From Bog-473 sp036268485 (GTDB taxonomy: Bacteria > Actinomycetota > Acidimicrobiia > Acidimicrobiales > RAAP-2), in assembly GCA_036268485.1 (NCBI GenBank), contig DATAUC010000043.1, positions 24,134 to 88,133 on the forward strand: a DNA stretch of 64,000 nt, in the 5' to 3' direction. The position numbers and the translations under genes are program-made. The notes beneath the pieces were generated by a model that had not been told where the DNA came from, did no database searches, and worked only from the letters and a program-made list of their open reading frames with translations. The first letter of the stretch is position 1, and each line of letters begins with the position of its first letter. This document shows positions 31,951 to 40,864 of the stretch, one piece after another.

Positions 31951-32822
31951 GCGCCACCGGCCTGGTGGTCATCGACAAAGAGGCCGGCTGGACATCGCAT
32001 GACGTGGTGGCACGCTGCCGCCGCACCTTTGGTCAACGGAGAGTTGGGCACGCCGGGACGCTGGACCCCGACGCCACCGGCGTCCTGCTGGTCGGCCTGG
32101 GCCGGGCCACCCGGCTCATGCGCTTTCTCACCCCGCTGCGCAAGACCTACGTGGCCGAGATCGTCCTCGGCACCGCCACCTCCACCCTCGATGCGTCCGG
32201 AGAGGTCACCGGCACCTACGACATGTCCCATGTCACGCCGGCCATTGTCCGCGAGGCCGCCGCCGCGCTGACCGGTGACATCGAGCAGATCCCGCCCATG
32301 GTCTCGGCCATCAAGATCGGCGGCCAGCGCCTGCACACTCTCGCTCGTCAGGGCATTGAGGTCGACCGCCCGCCCCGGCCGGTCACGGTGTACCGCTTCG
32401 ACGTCGAGCCCGACCCCGAACGGCCTCTGGTCTACAAAGCCGAAGTCGAGTGCTCCTCGGGGACCTACATCCGGGTCCTGGCCCAGGACGTCGGGGCTGC
32501 GCTGGGGGGCGGGGCGCACATCGGGTGGCTGCGGCGCACCCGAATCGGTTCCTTCGGCGAGGCCGAGGCCCGGCCGCTCGATTCGGTCAACCACGATTCG
32601 ATTCTCACCCCGGCCCAGGCCATGCGCGACCTCGACTTCGTGACAGTGACGGCCGACACCGCGTCGGCCATCGGCACCGGGCTGGCCCTGGACAAGGTTC
32701 CCATCGGCGCCGTCGGTGACGGCCCCTGGGCCATGCTCGACGAGCGGGGCACGTTGCTCGCCGTGTACGAAGCGACCGACACCGACCGGATCAAGCCGGT
32801 CGTCGTGATGGCGCCAGGCTGA
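31947..32822 (+). CDS. truB: tRNA pseudouridine-55 synthase
   Basis: 291 aa. Forms pseudouridine 55 in the T-loop of tRNAs. V-V-I-D-K-E-A-G-W-T-S-H-D-V-V and the catalytic aspartate in G-H-A-G-T-L-D-P-D-A-T-G-V-L are clear, with Y-K-A-E-V-E-C-S-S-G-T-Y-I-R later. A short C-terminal domain follows the actinobacterial pattern. Coupled to rbfA by a 4-bp overlap. Confidence 0.96.
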   Translation: MSATGLVVIDKEAGWTSHDVVARCRRTFGQRRVGHAGTLDPDATGVLLVGLGRATRLMRFLTPLRKTYVAEIVLGTATSTLDASGEVTGTYDMSHVTPAIVREAAAALTGDIEQIPPMVSAIKIGGQRLHTLARQGIEVDRPPRPVTVYRFDVEPDPERPLVYKAEVECSSGTYIRVLAQDVGAALGGGAHIGWLRRTRIGSFGEAEARPLDSVNHDSILTPAQAMRDLDFVTVTADTASAIGTGLALDKVPIGAVGDGPWAMLDERGTLLAVYEATDTDRIKPVVVMAPG

Positions 32823-32826
32823 CGTC

Positions 32827-32832
32827 TAACCT
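32827..32832 (+). promoter_or_regulatory. Putative -10 box of ribF
   Basis: TAACCT, 8 nt upstream of ATG 32841, in the 18-bp gap after truB. Confidence 0.4.
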
Positions 32833-32840
32833 CGACCGCG

Positions 32841-33752
32841 ATGCCCGGAACAGCAGTGACGATCGGCGCCTATGACGGCGTGCACCTGGGTCATCGGGCG
32901 CTGTTGCGCGACCTGTGCCTCCGGGCCGAGGCGGCCGCCCTGTCCACCGTGGTGGTCACCTTCGACCGTCACCCGGCCTCGGTGGTACGTCCCGACTCGG
33001 CGCCCAAGCTCTTGACGGACCTGGACCAGAAGCTCGAGTTGCTGGCCGAGTGCGGCATCGACCGCACCCTGGTGGTGCCCTTCGACCGCACCCGGGCCGA
33101 AGAGTCGGCCGAGGACTTCGTGCGCGAGATCCTGGTCGACGCCCTCGAAGCCCGGCTGGTCGTGGTGGGGGAGGACTTCCACTTCGGGCATGGCCGCAAA
33201 GGCAACGTCGCCTTGCTCACTGAGCTGGGCCAGGGCTACGGCTTCGAGGTGATCGGCGTCAGTCTCACCGGGGACGAGACCGAGGCGGTGTCTTCGACGC
33301 GCATCCGCACGCTGGTGGCCGCCGGCGCCGTGGAAGAGGCCGCCACCCTGCTGGGACGACCCCACGAGGTGCGGGGCCCGGTGGTGCACGGCGACGGGCG
33401 GGGTGGCCCTGAGCTGGGCTTCCCGACGGCCAATGTGGAGCTGGCCGAGGACATCGCCCGCCCGGCCGACGGGATTTACGCCGGGTATTACATCCGGCCC
33501 GACGGCACCCGCTACGAGGCCGCCATATCGGTGGGACGCCGGCCCACCTTCTACGAGCCCGGCACGGCATCGGTGCTGGTGGAGGCCTATCTGTTGGACT
33601 TCGAGGGCGACCTCTACGGGGAACTCGGGCGGGTGTCGTTCGTGCGCCGGCTGCGTGACGAGCTCCAGTTCGACTCGGTCGAGGCCCTGATCGCCCAGAT
33701 GCACCAGGACGTGGCCGAGGCCAGACGGGTGTTGGCCGCCGATCCCAGCTGA
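32841..33752 (+). CDS. ribF: Bifunctional riboflavin kinase / FAD synthetase
   Basis: 303 aa. The N-terminal FMN adenylyltransferase domain has I-G-A-Y-D-G-V-H-L-G-H and F-H-F-G-H-G-R-K-G-N, then S-S-T-R-I-R. The C-terminal flavokinase domain has L-G-F-P-T-A-N-V, G-I-Y-A-G-Y-Y and F-E-G-D-L-Y-G-E. It makes FMN then FAD from riboflavin. The truB-ribF-rpsO order is conserved in many bacteria. Confidence 0.96.
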   Translation: MPGTAVTIGAYDGVHLGHRALLRDLCLRAEAAALSTVVVTFDRHPASVVRPDSAPKLLTDLDQKLELLAECGIDRTLVVPFDRTRAEESAEDFVREILVDALEARLVVVGEDFHFGHGRKGNVALLTELGQGYGFEVIGVSLTGDETEAVSSTRIRTLVAAGAVEEAATLLGRPHEVRGPVVHGDGRGGPELGFPTANVELAEDIARPADGIYAGYYIRPDGTRYEAAISVGRRPTFYEPGTASVLVEAYLLDFEGDLYGELGRVSFVRRLRDELQFDSVEALIAQMHQDVAEARRVLAADPS

Positions 33753-33833
33753 TCGGCCCTCACCTGCTACGATATATGCCGGTTGGGGCTGGTCCCCGCC
33801 GCATTCCTACAAACTCCCGAGGTTCTTCTTTTC

Positions 33834-34091
33834 ATGCCCGACACACAGGCCACTATTGCCGAGTACCGGCTGCACGAGACCGACACCGCGTCTCCTGAAG
33901 TGCAGATCGCTCTGTTGTCGGGTCGGATCAACCATTTGACGGAGCACTTGAAGGCGCACAAAGGGGACCACCACACTCGGCGCGGCCTGATGAAACTCAT
34001 CGGCCAGCGTCGGCGGTTGCTCGACTACGTCCGTAAGAACGACGTTGAGCGTTACCGCAGCATCATCGGCCGTCTCGGCATTCGACGGTAG
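33834..34091 (+). CDS. rpsO: 30S ribosomal protein S15
   Basis: 85 aa. uS15 pattern: F/Y-R-L-H-E-T-D-T-A-S-P-E-V-Q-I-A-L-L-S-G-R-I-N-H-L-T-E-H-L-K and K-D/G-D-H-H-T-R-R-G-L. ATG 33834 is chosen over the frame start at 33783, which would add 17 residues unlike S15. The 81-bp upstream gap holds TACGAT at about 33768-33773, a possible -10, and a GGGG...CCCC inverted repeat near 33785. Confidence 0.97.
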   Translation: MPDTQATIAEYRLHETDTASPEVQIALLSGRINHLTEHLKAHKGDHHTRRGLMKLIGQRRRLLDYVRKNDVERYRSIIGRLGIRR

Positions 34092-34103
34092 CGAAACACA
34101 TCC

Positions 34104-34188
34104 GGGCATCAAGAGGCGCTGGCTGCCAGTCGCCGGTCACTTCCGCAAGGGAGGTGGTCGACCACTGGGAACCAGCCGTGCGATGCCC
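34104..34188 (+). promoter_or_regulatory. Structured rpsO-pnp intergenic RNA
   Basis: Nested pairings can be drawn by eye: 34104-34110 with 34182-34188 (7 bp), 34121-34125 with 34173-34177, 34126-34130 with 34164-34168, and a terminal 7-bp hairpin 34138-34144/34150-34156. In E. coli and Streptomyces an RNase III-cleaved hairpin between rpsO and pnp mediates PNPase autoregulation; this is a likely counterpart. Confidence 0.5.
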
Positions 34189-34211
34189 CCAAATACCAAT
34201 TGAGGAGCACT

Positions 34212-36659
34212 ATGGCTGACGCCATTTCCGTATCGGGTCCAATTTCGGGCACCGATCGTACGCTGACGTTCGAGAGCGGAAAGTTGGCCCAACTGGCCGA
34301 CGGCGCCGTACTCGCCCGCATCGGCGACACCGTCCTGCTGGCCACGGCCACCGCAGCACGATCCGTCCGGGAGGGAACCGATTTCTTCCCTCTCACCGTT
34401 GACATCGAAGAGCGGACCTACGCCGCCGGCAAGATCCCCGGCTCGTTCTTCCGCCGGGAGGGCAAGAGCTCGGACCAGGCCATCCTGACCTGCCGTCTCA
34501 TCGACCGTCCCTTGCGCCCGTCCTTCCCCGACGGCTTCCGCAACGAGGTCCACGTGGTGGGCACCATCTTCGGGGCCGACCAGATCAACCCGCACGACGT
34601 CCTGGCCATCAACGCCTCGTCGGCTGCGCTCATGCTCTCGGGCATCCCCTTCGACGGCCCCATCGGCGCCGTCCGGGTGGCATACACGGTCGACGGCACC
34701 TGGATCCCCCACCCCACCTTCGAAGAGGGCGACGCCGCCACCTTCGAGCTGGTCGTGGCCGGCCGGGCGCTTGACGAGACCAGCACCACCGACATCGCCA
34801 TCATGATGGTCGAAGCCGGCGGGACCGAGAAGTCCTGGGACTACTACGCCGACGGCGCCCCCAAGGTCACTGAAGAGGTGCTGGCCGAGGGACTCGAAGC
34901 GGCCAAGACCTGGATCCGCGAATCCATCAACCTCCAGCGCGAGCTGGTCGCCGCCGTCGTAGCGGCCCACGGTCCCATTGAGACCATCGCCTTCACCACC
35001 TTCTCGGACTACCAAGAAGACGTGTGGGCCCGGGTCGAAGCGGTCGGTACCGACCTCATCGGCAAGGCCAACATCGTCACCGCCAAGGCCGAGCGCAACG
35101 AAGCGCTGGCCGAGGCCGGCAAGGAGATCCAGAGCACACTGGCCGAGGAGTTCGAAGGTCGCACCGGCGAGATCAAGGGCGCCATCCGTTCGCTGACCAA
35201 GAAGCTGGTGCGCAAGCGCATCGTCGACGAAGGTCTCCGTATGGACGGCCGGGGCACGGCGGACATCCGCCCGCTCTCAGCCGAGATCGACCTGTTCCCG
35301 ACGGCCCACGGCTCGGCGCTCTTCCAGCGTGGCGAGACCCAGGTGCTCAATGTCACGACGCTGGGCATGCCCCGCATGAACCAGCTGCTCGACACCATCA
35401 CCCCGGTCGATTCCAAGCGCTACATGCACCACTACAACTTCCCGCCCTTCTCGACGGGTGAGACCGGCTTCATGCGCGGTCCCAAGCGTCGTGAGATCGG
35501 CCACGGCCTGTTGGCCGAGCGGGCCCTGCTGCCCGTGGTGCCCAGCGCCGAGGAGTTCCCCTACACCCTGCGTGTGGTCTCCGATGTGCTGGCTTCCAAT
35601 GGCTCGACGTCGATGGCGTCGGTCTGCGGCTCGACCCTGTCCCTGATGGCCGCCGGCGTGCCCCTCAAGGCCGCCGTGGCCGGTATCGCCATGGGCCTGG
35701 TCTACGAGGGCGGCAACTACGTCACCCTGACCGACATCTTGGGTTCCGAAGACGCCTTCGGCGACATGGACTTCAAGGTGGCCGGCACCGCTGACGCGGT
35801 GACCGCCCTGCAGCTCGACACCAAGATCGCCGGCCTTCCCGCCGACGTGCTGGCCAAGGCGCTGCTCCAAGCCAAGGAGGCCCGTCTGGCCATCCTTGAG
35901 GTCATGGCCGGAGCCATCTCCGAACCCCGTGACCACGTGGCCAACAGCGCCCCGAAGATCATCTCCATGGAGATCCCGATCGACAAGATCGGCGAGGTCA
36001 TCGGACCCAAGGGCAAGGTCATCAACACGTTGCAGCAGGAGACCGGTGCGGACATCGCCGTCGACGACGACGGTATGGTCGGTACGGTCACCATCGGCGC
36101 CAAGGACGGCAATGCGGTGGAGGAAGCACGCCGCCGCATATCGCTGATCCTGGACCCGCCCACCGCCGACGTCGGCGCCGTGTACCCCGGTCGCGTCGTC
36201 AACATCACCAAGTTCGGTGCCTTCGTCAACGTGCTGCCCGGTCGTGACGGCCTGCTGCACATCTCCAAGCTCTCGAGCCTGGCCGACGGCAAGCGCATCA
36301 ACAACGTGGAGGACGTGCTGACCCTCGGTCAGCCCATCGAAGTGCGCGTGGACGACATCGACCCCCAGGGCAAGGTGTCCCTCTCGCTGGCCTCGGCGCC
36401 CCCGGCGTCGGAGCAGTCGCGTGAGCCCCGCGAGGCTCGCCCGCCCCGTGAGGACCGCCCACCCCGTGATCGTGACCGTGACAGCGCCCCGGCGCAGGCC
36501 GCGCCCAGCAACGGCACGCCCTCCTTCGAGGACGCCTTCGAGGCCGAGTTGGTCTCCGAGCTCGGTGACCTCGGTCCCGGCGCCGTTGAAGGTGAAGGCC
36601 GCAGCGGCAGCAGTGGCGGCGGCAACCGCCCGCCCCGCGGCCGCTCGCGTCGTCGTTGA
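34212..36659 (+). CDS. pnp: Polyribonucleotide nucleotidyltransferase (PNPase)
   Basis: 815 aa. 3'-5' phosphorolytic RNA decay enzyme. Two RNase PH domains (K-L-A-Q-L-A-D-G-A-V and, after about residue 340, M-D-G-R-G-T-A-D-I-R-P; catalytic-region G-S-T-S-M-A-S-V-C-G-S), a KH domain (I-G-P-K-G-K-V-I-N) and an S1 domain (Y-P-G-R-V-V-N-I-T-K-F-G-A-F-V). A basic/acidic R-P-E-rich tail of about 90 residues extends the C-terminus. Strong GAGGAG before ATG 34212. RNase J lies 6 kb away. Confidence 0.97.
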   Translation: MADAISVSGPISGTDRTLTFESGKLAQLADGAVLARIGDTVLLATATAARSVREGTDFFPLTVDIEERTYAAGKIPGSFFRREGKSSDQAILTCRLIDRPLRPSFPDGFRNEVHVVGTIFGADQINPHDVLAINASSAALMLSGIPFDGPIGAVRVAYTVDGTWIPHPTFEEGDAATFELVVAGRALDETSTTDIAIMMVEAGGTEKSWDYYADGAPKVTEEVLAEGLEAAKTWIRESINLQRELVAAVVAAHGPIETIAFTTFSDYQEDVWARVEAVGTDLIGKANIVTAKAERNEALAEAGKEIQSTLAEEFEGRTGEIKGAIRSLTKKLVRKRIVDEGLRMDGRGTADIRPLSAEIDLFPTAHGSALFQRGETQVLNVTTLGMPRMNQLLDTITPVDSKRYMHHYNFPPFSTGETGFMRGPKRREIGHGLLAERALLPVVPSAEEFPYTLRVVSDVLASNGSTSMASVCGSTLSLMAAGVPLKAAVAGIAMGLVYEGGNYVTLTDILGSEDAFGDMDFKVAGTADAVTALQLDTKIAGLPADVLAKALLQAKEARLAILEVMAGAISEPRDHVANSAPKIISMEIPIDKIGEVIGPKGKVINTLQQETGADIAVDDDGMVGTVTIGAKDGNAVEEARRRISLILDPPTADVGAVYPGRVVNITKFGAFVNVLPGRDGLLHISKLSSLADGKRINNVEDVLTLGQPIEVRVDDIDPQGKVSLSLASAPPASEQSREPREARPPREDRPPRDRDRDSAPAQAAPSNGTPSFEDAFEAELVSELGDLGPGAVEGEGRSGSSGGGNRPPRGRSRRR

Positions 36660-37918
36660 TCCAAAGCTCCGTACTACCCAGCGGCATCCGCCTGGTCACT
36701 GAGACCATGGCGGATGTCCGCTCGGTGGCGGTGGCCTACTGGGTGGGCTCGGGTTCGCGCGATGAATCCGACGAACTCTCCGGTGCCTCCCATTTCCTTG
36801 AGCATCTGCTCTTCAAGGGCACGGCCGGACGGTCCGCCGCGGCCATCGCCGAGCAACTCGACGAGGTCGGTGGCGACTGCAACGCCTTCACCACCAAGGA
36901 GTACACCACCTTCTACGTGCGGCTCCTGGCCGAGCATCTGCCCCTCGGCCTCGACATCCTGAGCGAGATCATGTGGGAGCCGGCCCTTCGCCCGGCCGAC
37001 GTGGATGCCGAGCGCACCGTCATCCTCGACGAAATTTTGATGCACGCCGACGAGCCGTCCGACCTGGCGGCCGAGCAGTGGCAGTCATCCGTCTTCGATG
37101 GGCACGCGCTGGGCCGCGACACGCTGGGCACGGCGAAGACCATCGACGCCCTGGAGGCGAGCGACATCCGGGGCTTCTTCGAGCACCACTACCGGCCGGG
37201 CAACATCGTGGTCTCGGTGGCCGGCGACTGCACCCACGACGCGGTGGCCGAGGATCTGGAGCGGCGCTTCGCCGGCCAGCCCGGGGGAGTGGCGCCCACC
37301 CGCGCCGCGCCCGGCCCCGACAGCCGCCGCATCCATGTCGTGCGCCGACCGACCGAGCAGGCCCATGTGGTCTACGGCATGCGCTCGGTCTCGCGCCACG
37401 ACGACAAGCGCTGGGCCCTGGCCGTGCTCAACCACGTGCTGGGCGGCGGGCTCTCGAGCCGTCTCTTCCAGAAGGTGAGGGAGGAGCGCGGCCTGGCCTA
37501 TTCGATCGGGTCTGAGCGGGCGGCCTATCACGACGCCGGCTCGTTGGCCGTCTTCGTCGGTACGGCGCCCGAGCACGTCGACGAGATTCTGCGCATCGTG
37601 GCCGGCGAGCTGGAGCTGCTGGCCACCGAGGGCATCACCGAACGCGAGCTGACGGTGGCCAAGGGCAATCTGCGGGCCGAGATGCTGCTCTCGGGTGAGG
37701 ATTCGGGCGCCCGCATGAGCCGCATCGGCGCTTCCACGCTGCTGCATGGCAAGGTCACCCCGGTCGACGAGGTGCTGGCCCGTATTGAGGCGGTGGAGCG
37801 GGACGAAGTCCTGGCCCAGGCCCAGGAACTGGTGCGGGCACCCCGGACCCTGAGTGCGGTGGGCCCCTTCGACGAGGACGCTTTCGACGAGCATCTCGGG
37901 GCGTTAAGCGGCCGGTAG
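36656..37918 (+). CDS. M16 family zinc peptidase
   Basis: 420 aa. The inverted zinc motif H-F-L-E-H (His46, Glu49, His50) and downstream glutamate region (D-A-E-R-T-V-I-L-D-E-I) mark an active M16 (pitrilysin/MPP-like) N-terminal domain. The second, inactive half follows from about residue 210. Such proteins process peptides in the cytoplasm. Start TTG 36656 overlaps the pnp stop, and pnp-M16-dapB is a frequent actinobacterial order. Confidence 0.92.
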   Translation: MIQSSVLPSGIRLVTETMADVRSVAVAYWVGSGSRDESDELSGASHFLEHLLFKGTAGRSAAAIAEQLDEVGGDCNAFTTKEYTTFYVRLLAEHLPLGLDILSEIMWEPALRPADVDAERTVILDEILMHADEPSDLAAEQWQSSVFDGHALGRDTLGTAKTIDALEASDIRGFFEHHYRPGNIVVSVAGDCTHDAVAEDLERRFAGQPGGVAPTRAAPGPDSRRIHVVRRPTEQAHVVYGMRSVSRHDDKRWALAVLNHVLGGGLSSRLFQKVREERGLAYSIGSERAAYHDAGSLAVFVGTAPEHVDEILRIVAGELELLATEGITERELTVAKGNLRAEMLLSGEDSGARMSRIGASTLLHGKVTPVDEVLARIEAVERDEVLAQAQELVRAPRTLSAVGPFDEDAFDEHLGALSGR

Positions 37919-37921
37919 GGT
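37916..37921 (+). promoter_or_regulatory. Putative -10 box of dapB
   Basis: TAGGGT overlapping the stop codon of the M16 peptidase gene, 6 nt upstream of the dapB ATG. Confidence 0.45.
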
Positions 37922-37927
37922 TTCCCC

Positions 37928-38707
37928 ATGCGCAAGGTCGGTGTCGTGGGGGCCGGCGGCCGCATGGGCCAGGAAGTGTGTCGGGCCGTCAGCGAGGCGT
38001 CCGACCTCGAGCTGGGGGCCGCCGTCGACCCCAATCACGTCGGGGAGACCATTGAGGGCCAGACCGTGGCGGCGGGTACCGACGTGCTTAGCGCAGCCGG
38101 TGTCGACACCGTGGTCGACTTTTCGGTGGCCAACGCCGTGCGCGACAACCTGGCTTTCTACGCCGAACAGGGACTCCATGCGGTGGTGGGCACCACCGGG
38201 CTGAGCGAGCCCGAGCTGGCCGCCGCGGCCGAGCGGTTCACCCGCTCCAATCTGGTGGTGGCGGCCAACTTCGCCATCGGCGCCGTCCTGCTCATGCGCT
38301 TCTGCGAGCTGGCCGCGCCGCACATGGACGGGGTGGAGATCATTGAGCTGCACCACGACGCCAAGCGTGACGCCCCGTCGGGCACGGCGCTGCACACGGC
38401 CCAAGGGATTGCCGAGGCCCGCCAACAGGCCGGTGTGGGACCACTGCCGGCGGATCCCACCACCGAATTCGTGGTGCCCGGCGCCCGCGGCGGGGAAGGT
38501 CCCGGCGGGGTACACATCCACTCCGTGCGCCTGCCCGGACTGATCGCCCACGAAGAGGTGCTCTTCGGTGCCCTGGGCCAAAGCCTGAGCATCCGCCATG
38601 ACTCCTATGACCGGCGCTCATTCATGCCGGGCGTGCTGCTGGCCGTCCGGGCCGTGCCCGAGCGACCGGGACTGACCATCGGCATTGAGGCGTTGCTCGG
38701 ATTGTGA
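37928..38707 (+). CDS. dapB: 4-hydroxy-tetrahydrodipicolinate reductase
   Basis: 259 aa. Reduces HTPA with NAD(P)H in lysine/diaminopimelate synthesis. N-terminal G-A-G-G-R-M-G, V-V-G-T-T-G-L-S, and the active-site E-L-H-H-D-A-K-R-D-A-P-S-G-T-A identify it. dapA lies 3.4 kb downstream and dapF, C, D, E 18 kb downstream. Its TGA overlaps the GTG of a tetR gene. Confidence 0.96.
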   Translation: MRKVGVVGAGGRMGQEVCRAVSEASDLELGAAVDPNHVGETIEGQTVAAGTDVLSAAGVDTVVDFSVANAVRDNLAFYAEQGLHAVVGTTGLSEPELAAAAERFTRSNLVVAANFAIGAVLLMRFCELAAPHMDGVEIIELHHDAKRDAPSGTALHTAQGIAEARQQAGVGPLPADPTTEFVVPGARGGEGPGGVHIHSVRLPGLIAHEEVLFGALGQSLSIRHDSYDRRSFMPGVLLAVRAVPERPGLTIGIEALLGL

Positions 38708-39261
38708 GCGACATCCGGGAGCGCCTCTTGCAGGCCACCTACGACTGCGTGGCCCGCTGGGGACTGGGCAAGACCACGGTCGAAGACGCCGCCCGCGCAG
38801 CCGGCGTGTCCCGGGCCACCGTCTACCGCTACTTCCCCGGTGGGCGCGACGAGTTGATCGGAGCCGTGGTCGGCTGGGAATTCGCCCGCTTCTTCCTACG
38901 CCTGTACGAGGAGGTGCACGACGCCGAGACCCTCGAAGAGGTCATGGAGCGCGGGTTGGTCTTCGCCCACAACGCCATCCTCGAACACGAAGTGCTCCAA
39001 CGCATCCTGCAGACCGAACCGGAGATCCTCTTGCCCCGCATGACCATTGAGGCCAACGAGACACACAAGCTCGTGGCTGCCTTCCTCGAGCCCTACCTGG
39101 TGCGTCACGGCATGACCGACGGCACCGACCTGCACGCGGCGGCCGACTTCCTGGCCCGCATGGTGCTGTCCTACATCGCGTCGCCCGGGCGTTGGGATCT
39201 GAACGACCCCACCCAGGTGGCCCGTTTGGTGCGGGCCGAGCTGCTGGCCGGCATCCGATGA
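38704..39261 (+). CDS. TetR/AcrR family regulator (paralogue 1)
   Basis: 185 aa. N-terminal helix-turn-helix: T-T-V-E-D-A-A-R-A-A-G-V-S-R-A-T-V-Y-R-Y-F (about residues 25-45). The ligand-binding C-terminal domain ends D-P-T-Q-V-A-R-L-V-R-A-E-L-L. It resembles the second TetR at 40170 in both halves (P-G-G-R/K-D/E motif, similar C-terminal segment). It is coupled to dapB upstream and to the rhomboid gene downstream by 4-bp overlaps. The target is unknown. Confidence 0.85.
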   Translation: MSDIRERLLQATYDCVARWGLGKTTVEDAARAAGVSRATVYRYFPGGRDELIGAVVGWEFARFFLRLYEEVHDAETLEEVMERGLVFAHNAILEHEVLQRILQTEPEILLPRMTIEANETHKLVAAFLEPYLVRHGMTDGTDLHAAADFLARMVLSYIASPGRWDLNDPTQVARLVRAELLAGIR

Positions 39262-40136
39262 GTACCAGCCCGACGCCGATGCAGCGCCCGGACTGCTACC
39301 GCCATGCCGGCCGCACGTCGTCGGTCGTCTGTGCCCGTTGCGACCGCCCCATCTGTACCGACTGCATGATTCAGGCCTCGGTGGGTTGGCAGTGCCCCGA
39401 GTGCGTGCGCCAGGGGGCCAAGACGTCGCGCACCATTCGGCCCTTCGCCTCGGGATCGATGCGGGCGGCGGTGGGCACCAACCCCACGCCCCTGGTCATC
39501 GCCATCGTGATCATCAATGCCCTGGTCTTTGTGGCCAGTGGGTTCGGCAAGGTGTCGGTCATCGACCGCTTCGGCGAAGTGCCCTTCCTCATTCACGACT
39601 TCCACCAGTACTACCGGCTGTTCGATGCGATGTTCCTGCATCTGAACTTCCAGCACATCCTCTTCAACATGATCACCCTGGTCATCATCGGGCCGGCCTG
39701 CGAAGTAATGCTGGGTCGGGTCCGCTTCGTGGCCCTCTACCTGGTCGGCGGGCTGGGCGGCGGCGTGCTGTCCTACCTGCTCGGCCCGGACAATGCGGCC
39801 GGTGTCGGGGCCTCGGGTGCCATCTTCGCCCTCATGGGGGCCTACGTGGTCCTGGCCCGCCGGCGCGGTGTGCCGCTGGGCCCGGTGCCGGCGCTCATCG
39901 TGATCAACCTGTTTTTCGACGTCGTCGGGGCCCTGGGCAACGTGGATTGGCTGGCCCATGTGGGCGGCCTGCTGGTCGGGGCCGGACTGGCCTTCGGGTA
40001 CGACGCCACCACCCGCCTCCGCTCTCAGATTCAGACGATCTCCCTCGATGTGGCTTCCACCGCCGGGACCACGGCCATCCTGTTCCTGCTCGTGGTGGCC
40101 ATCGCGCCCGGGCACGTCAACATCGGATTTGGTTGA
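39258..40136 (+). CDS. Rhomboid family intramembrane serine protease with N-terminal zinc finger
   Basis: 292 aa. The N-terminus has four Cys/His pairs (C13/H16, C25/C28, C33/C36, C46/C49), a B-box-like zinc module. About six or seven helices follow, with the catalytic serine at 186 in G-A-S-G-A-I-F and catalytic His234 in W-L-A-H-V-G-G; H-L-N-F-Q-H-I-L-F-N-M carries the oxyanion histidine/asparagine. It should cleave membrane protein substrates. ATG 39258 overlaps the tetR stop. Similar zinc-finger rhomboids occur across actinobacteria. Confidence 0.9.
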   Translation: MSTSPTPMQRPDCYRHAGRTSSVVCARCDRPICTDCMIQASVGWQCPECVRQGAKTSRTIRPFASGSMRAAVGTNPTPLVIAIVIINALVFVASGFGKVSVIDRFGEVPFLIHDFHQYYRLFDAMFLHLNFQHILFNMITLVIIGPACEVMLGRVRFVALYLVGGLGGGVLSYLLGPDNAAGVGASGAIFALMGAYVVLARRRGVPLGPVPALIVINLFFDVVGALGNVDWLAHVGGLLVGAGLAFGYDATTRLRSQIQTISLDVASTAGTTAILFLLVVAIAPGHVNIGFG

Positions 40137-40162
40137 CATTGAGACAAAACTCGCCATAATGT
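40133..40162 (+). promoter_or_regulatory. Sigma-70-type promoter of tetR paralogue 2
   Basis: TTGACA (40133-40138) is a consensus -35. Sixteen bases later CATAAT (40155-40160), overlapping TAATGT (40157-40162), forms the -10. GACA/TGTC half sites (40135-40138 and 40162-40165) flank the spacer and could be a TetR operator. This is the best consensus promoter in the window. Confidence 0.7.
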
Positions 40163-40169
40163 GTCACTA

Positions 40170-40838
40170 GTGGCTCTGGCTGAAACCTGCACTGCACTGA
40201 CGTCGATTGCGCCCCCTACGCCGGGTCGCAAGGTCGTGCATCACCTGGGGGCCGACGACCGCTCGTCGACCCGGGTCCGCATTGTCGATGCCACGTTGCG
40301 CTGCCTGGCCCGCCAAGGCGTGGCCAAGACCACACTGGACGACATCGCCCGCGAGGCCACGTTCTCCCGGGCCACCGTGTACCGGACCTTCCCGGGCGGC
40401 AAGGAGGCCATCCTCGAAGCGGTGGTCGACACCGAGGTGGCCCGCCTGTTCTCCTCACTGGCCGTCGTCATGGGCGAGGCCACCGACCTCGAAGACGTCC
40501 TGGTGGCCGGCATGGTCGACGCCGCCACCCGATTGAGTACCCATTCGGCCGTGGCCTTCCTGCTCCTGCACGAACCCGGCCTGATCATGCCGCACCTGAC
40601 CTTCGCCGACATGGACCGGATCCTGCTCGTCGCCGGCGACTTCGCCGCTCCCTTCTTCGGGCGCTGGCTGGAGCCCGACCAGGCCTCACGCGCCGCCGAA
40701 TGGGCCGTGCGCATCGTGCTGGCCTACATGGCCGACCCTTCTCCTGACACCGATTTGACCAACCCCGAAGACACCCGGGCCCTGGTACGCACCTTCGTGC
40801 TGCCGGGGATCTTGGCGCTCCGGGAACCCACCGAGTAA
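40170..40838 (+). CDS. TetR/AcrR family regulator (paralogue 2)
   Basis: About 222 aa. After a 30-residue leader the DNA-binding domain reads T-L-D-D-I-A-R-E-A-T-F-S-R-A-T-V-Y-R-T-F-P-G-G-K. The C-terminal domain is similar to the TetR at 38704. GTG 40170 is favoured because the -10 box ends 7-9 nt upstream, giving a leaderless mRNA; GTG 40161 would lie inside or at the edge of the promoter. The diiron gene starts 26 bp downstream in the same direction and may be its regulatory partner. Confidence 0.85.
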   Translation: MALAETCTALTSIAPPTPGRKVVHHLGADDRSSTRVRIVDATLRCLARQGVAKTTLDDIAREATFSRATVYRTFPGGKEAILEAVVDTEVARLFSSLAVVMGEATDLEDVLVAGMVDAATRLSTHSAVAFLLLHEPGLIMPHLTFADMDRILLVAGDFAAPFFGRWLEPDQASRAAEWAVRIVLAYMADPSPDTDLTNPEDTRALVRTFVLPGILALREPTE

Positions 40839-40864
40839 CTACCAACCACCAAGGGGGCAGTGCA

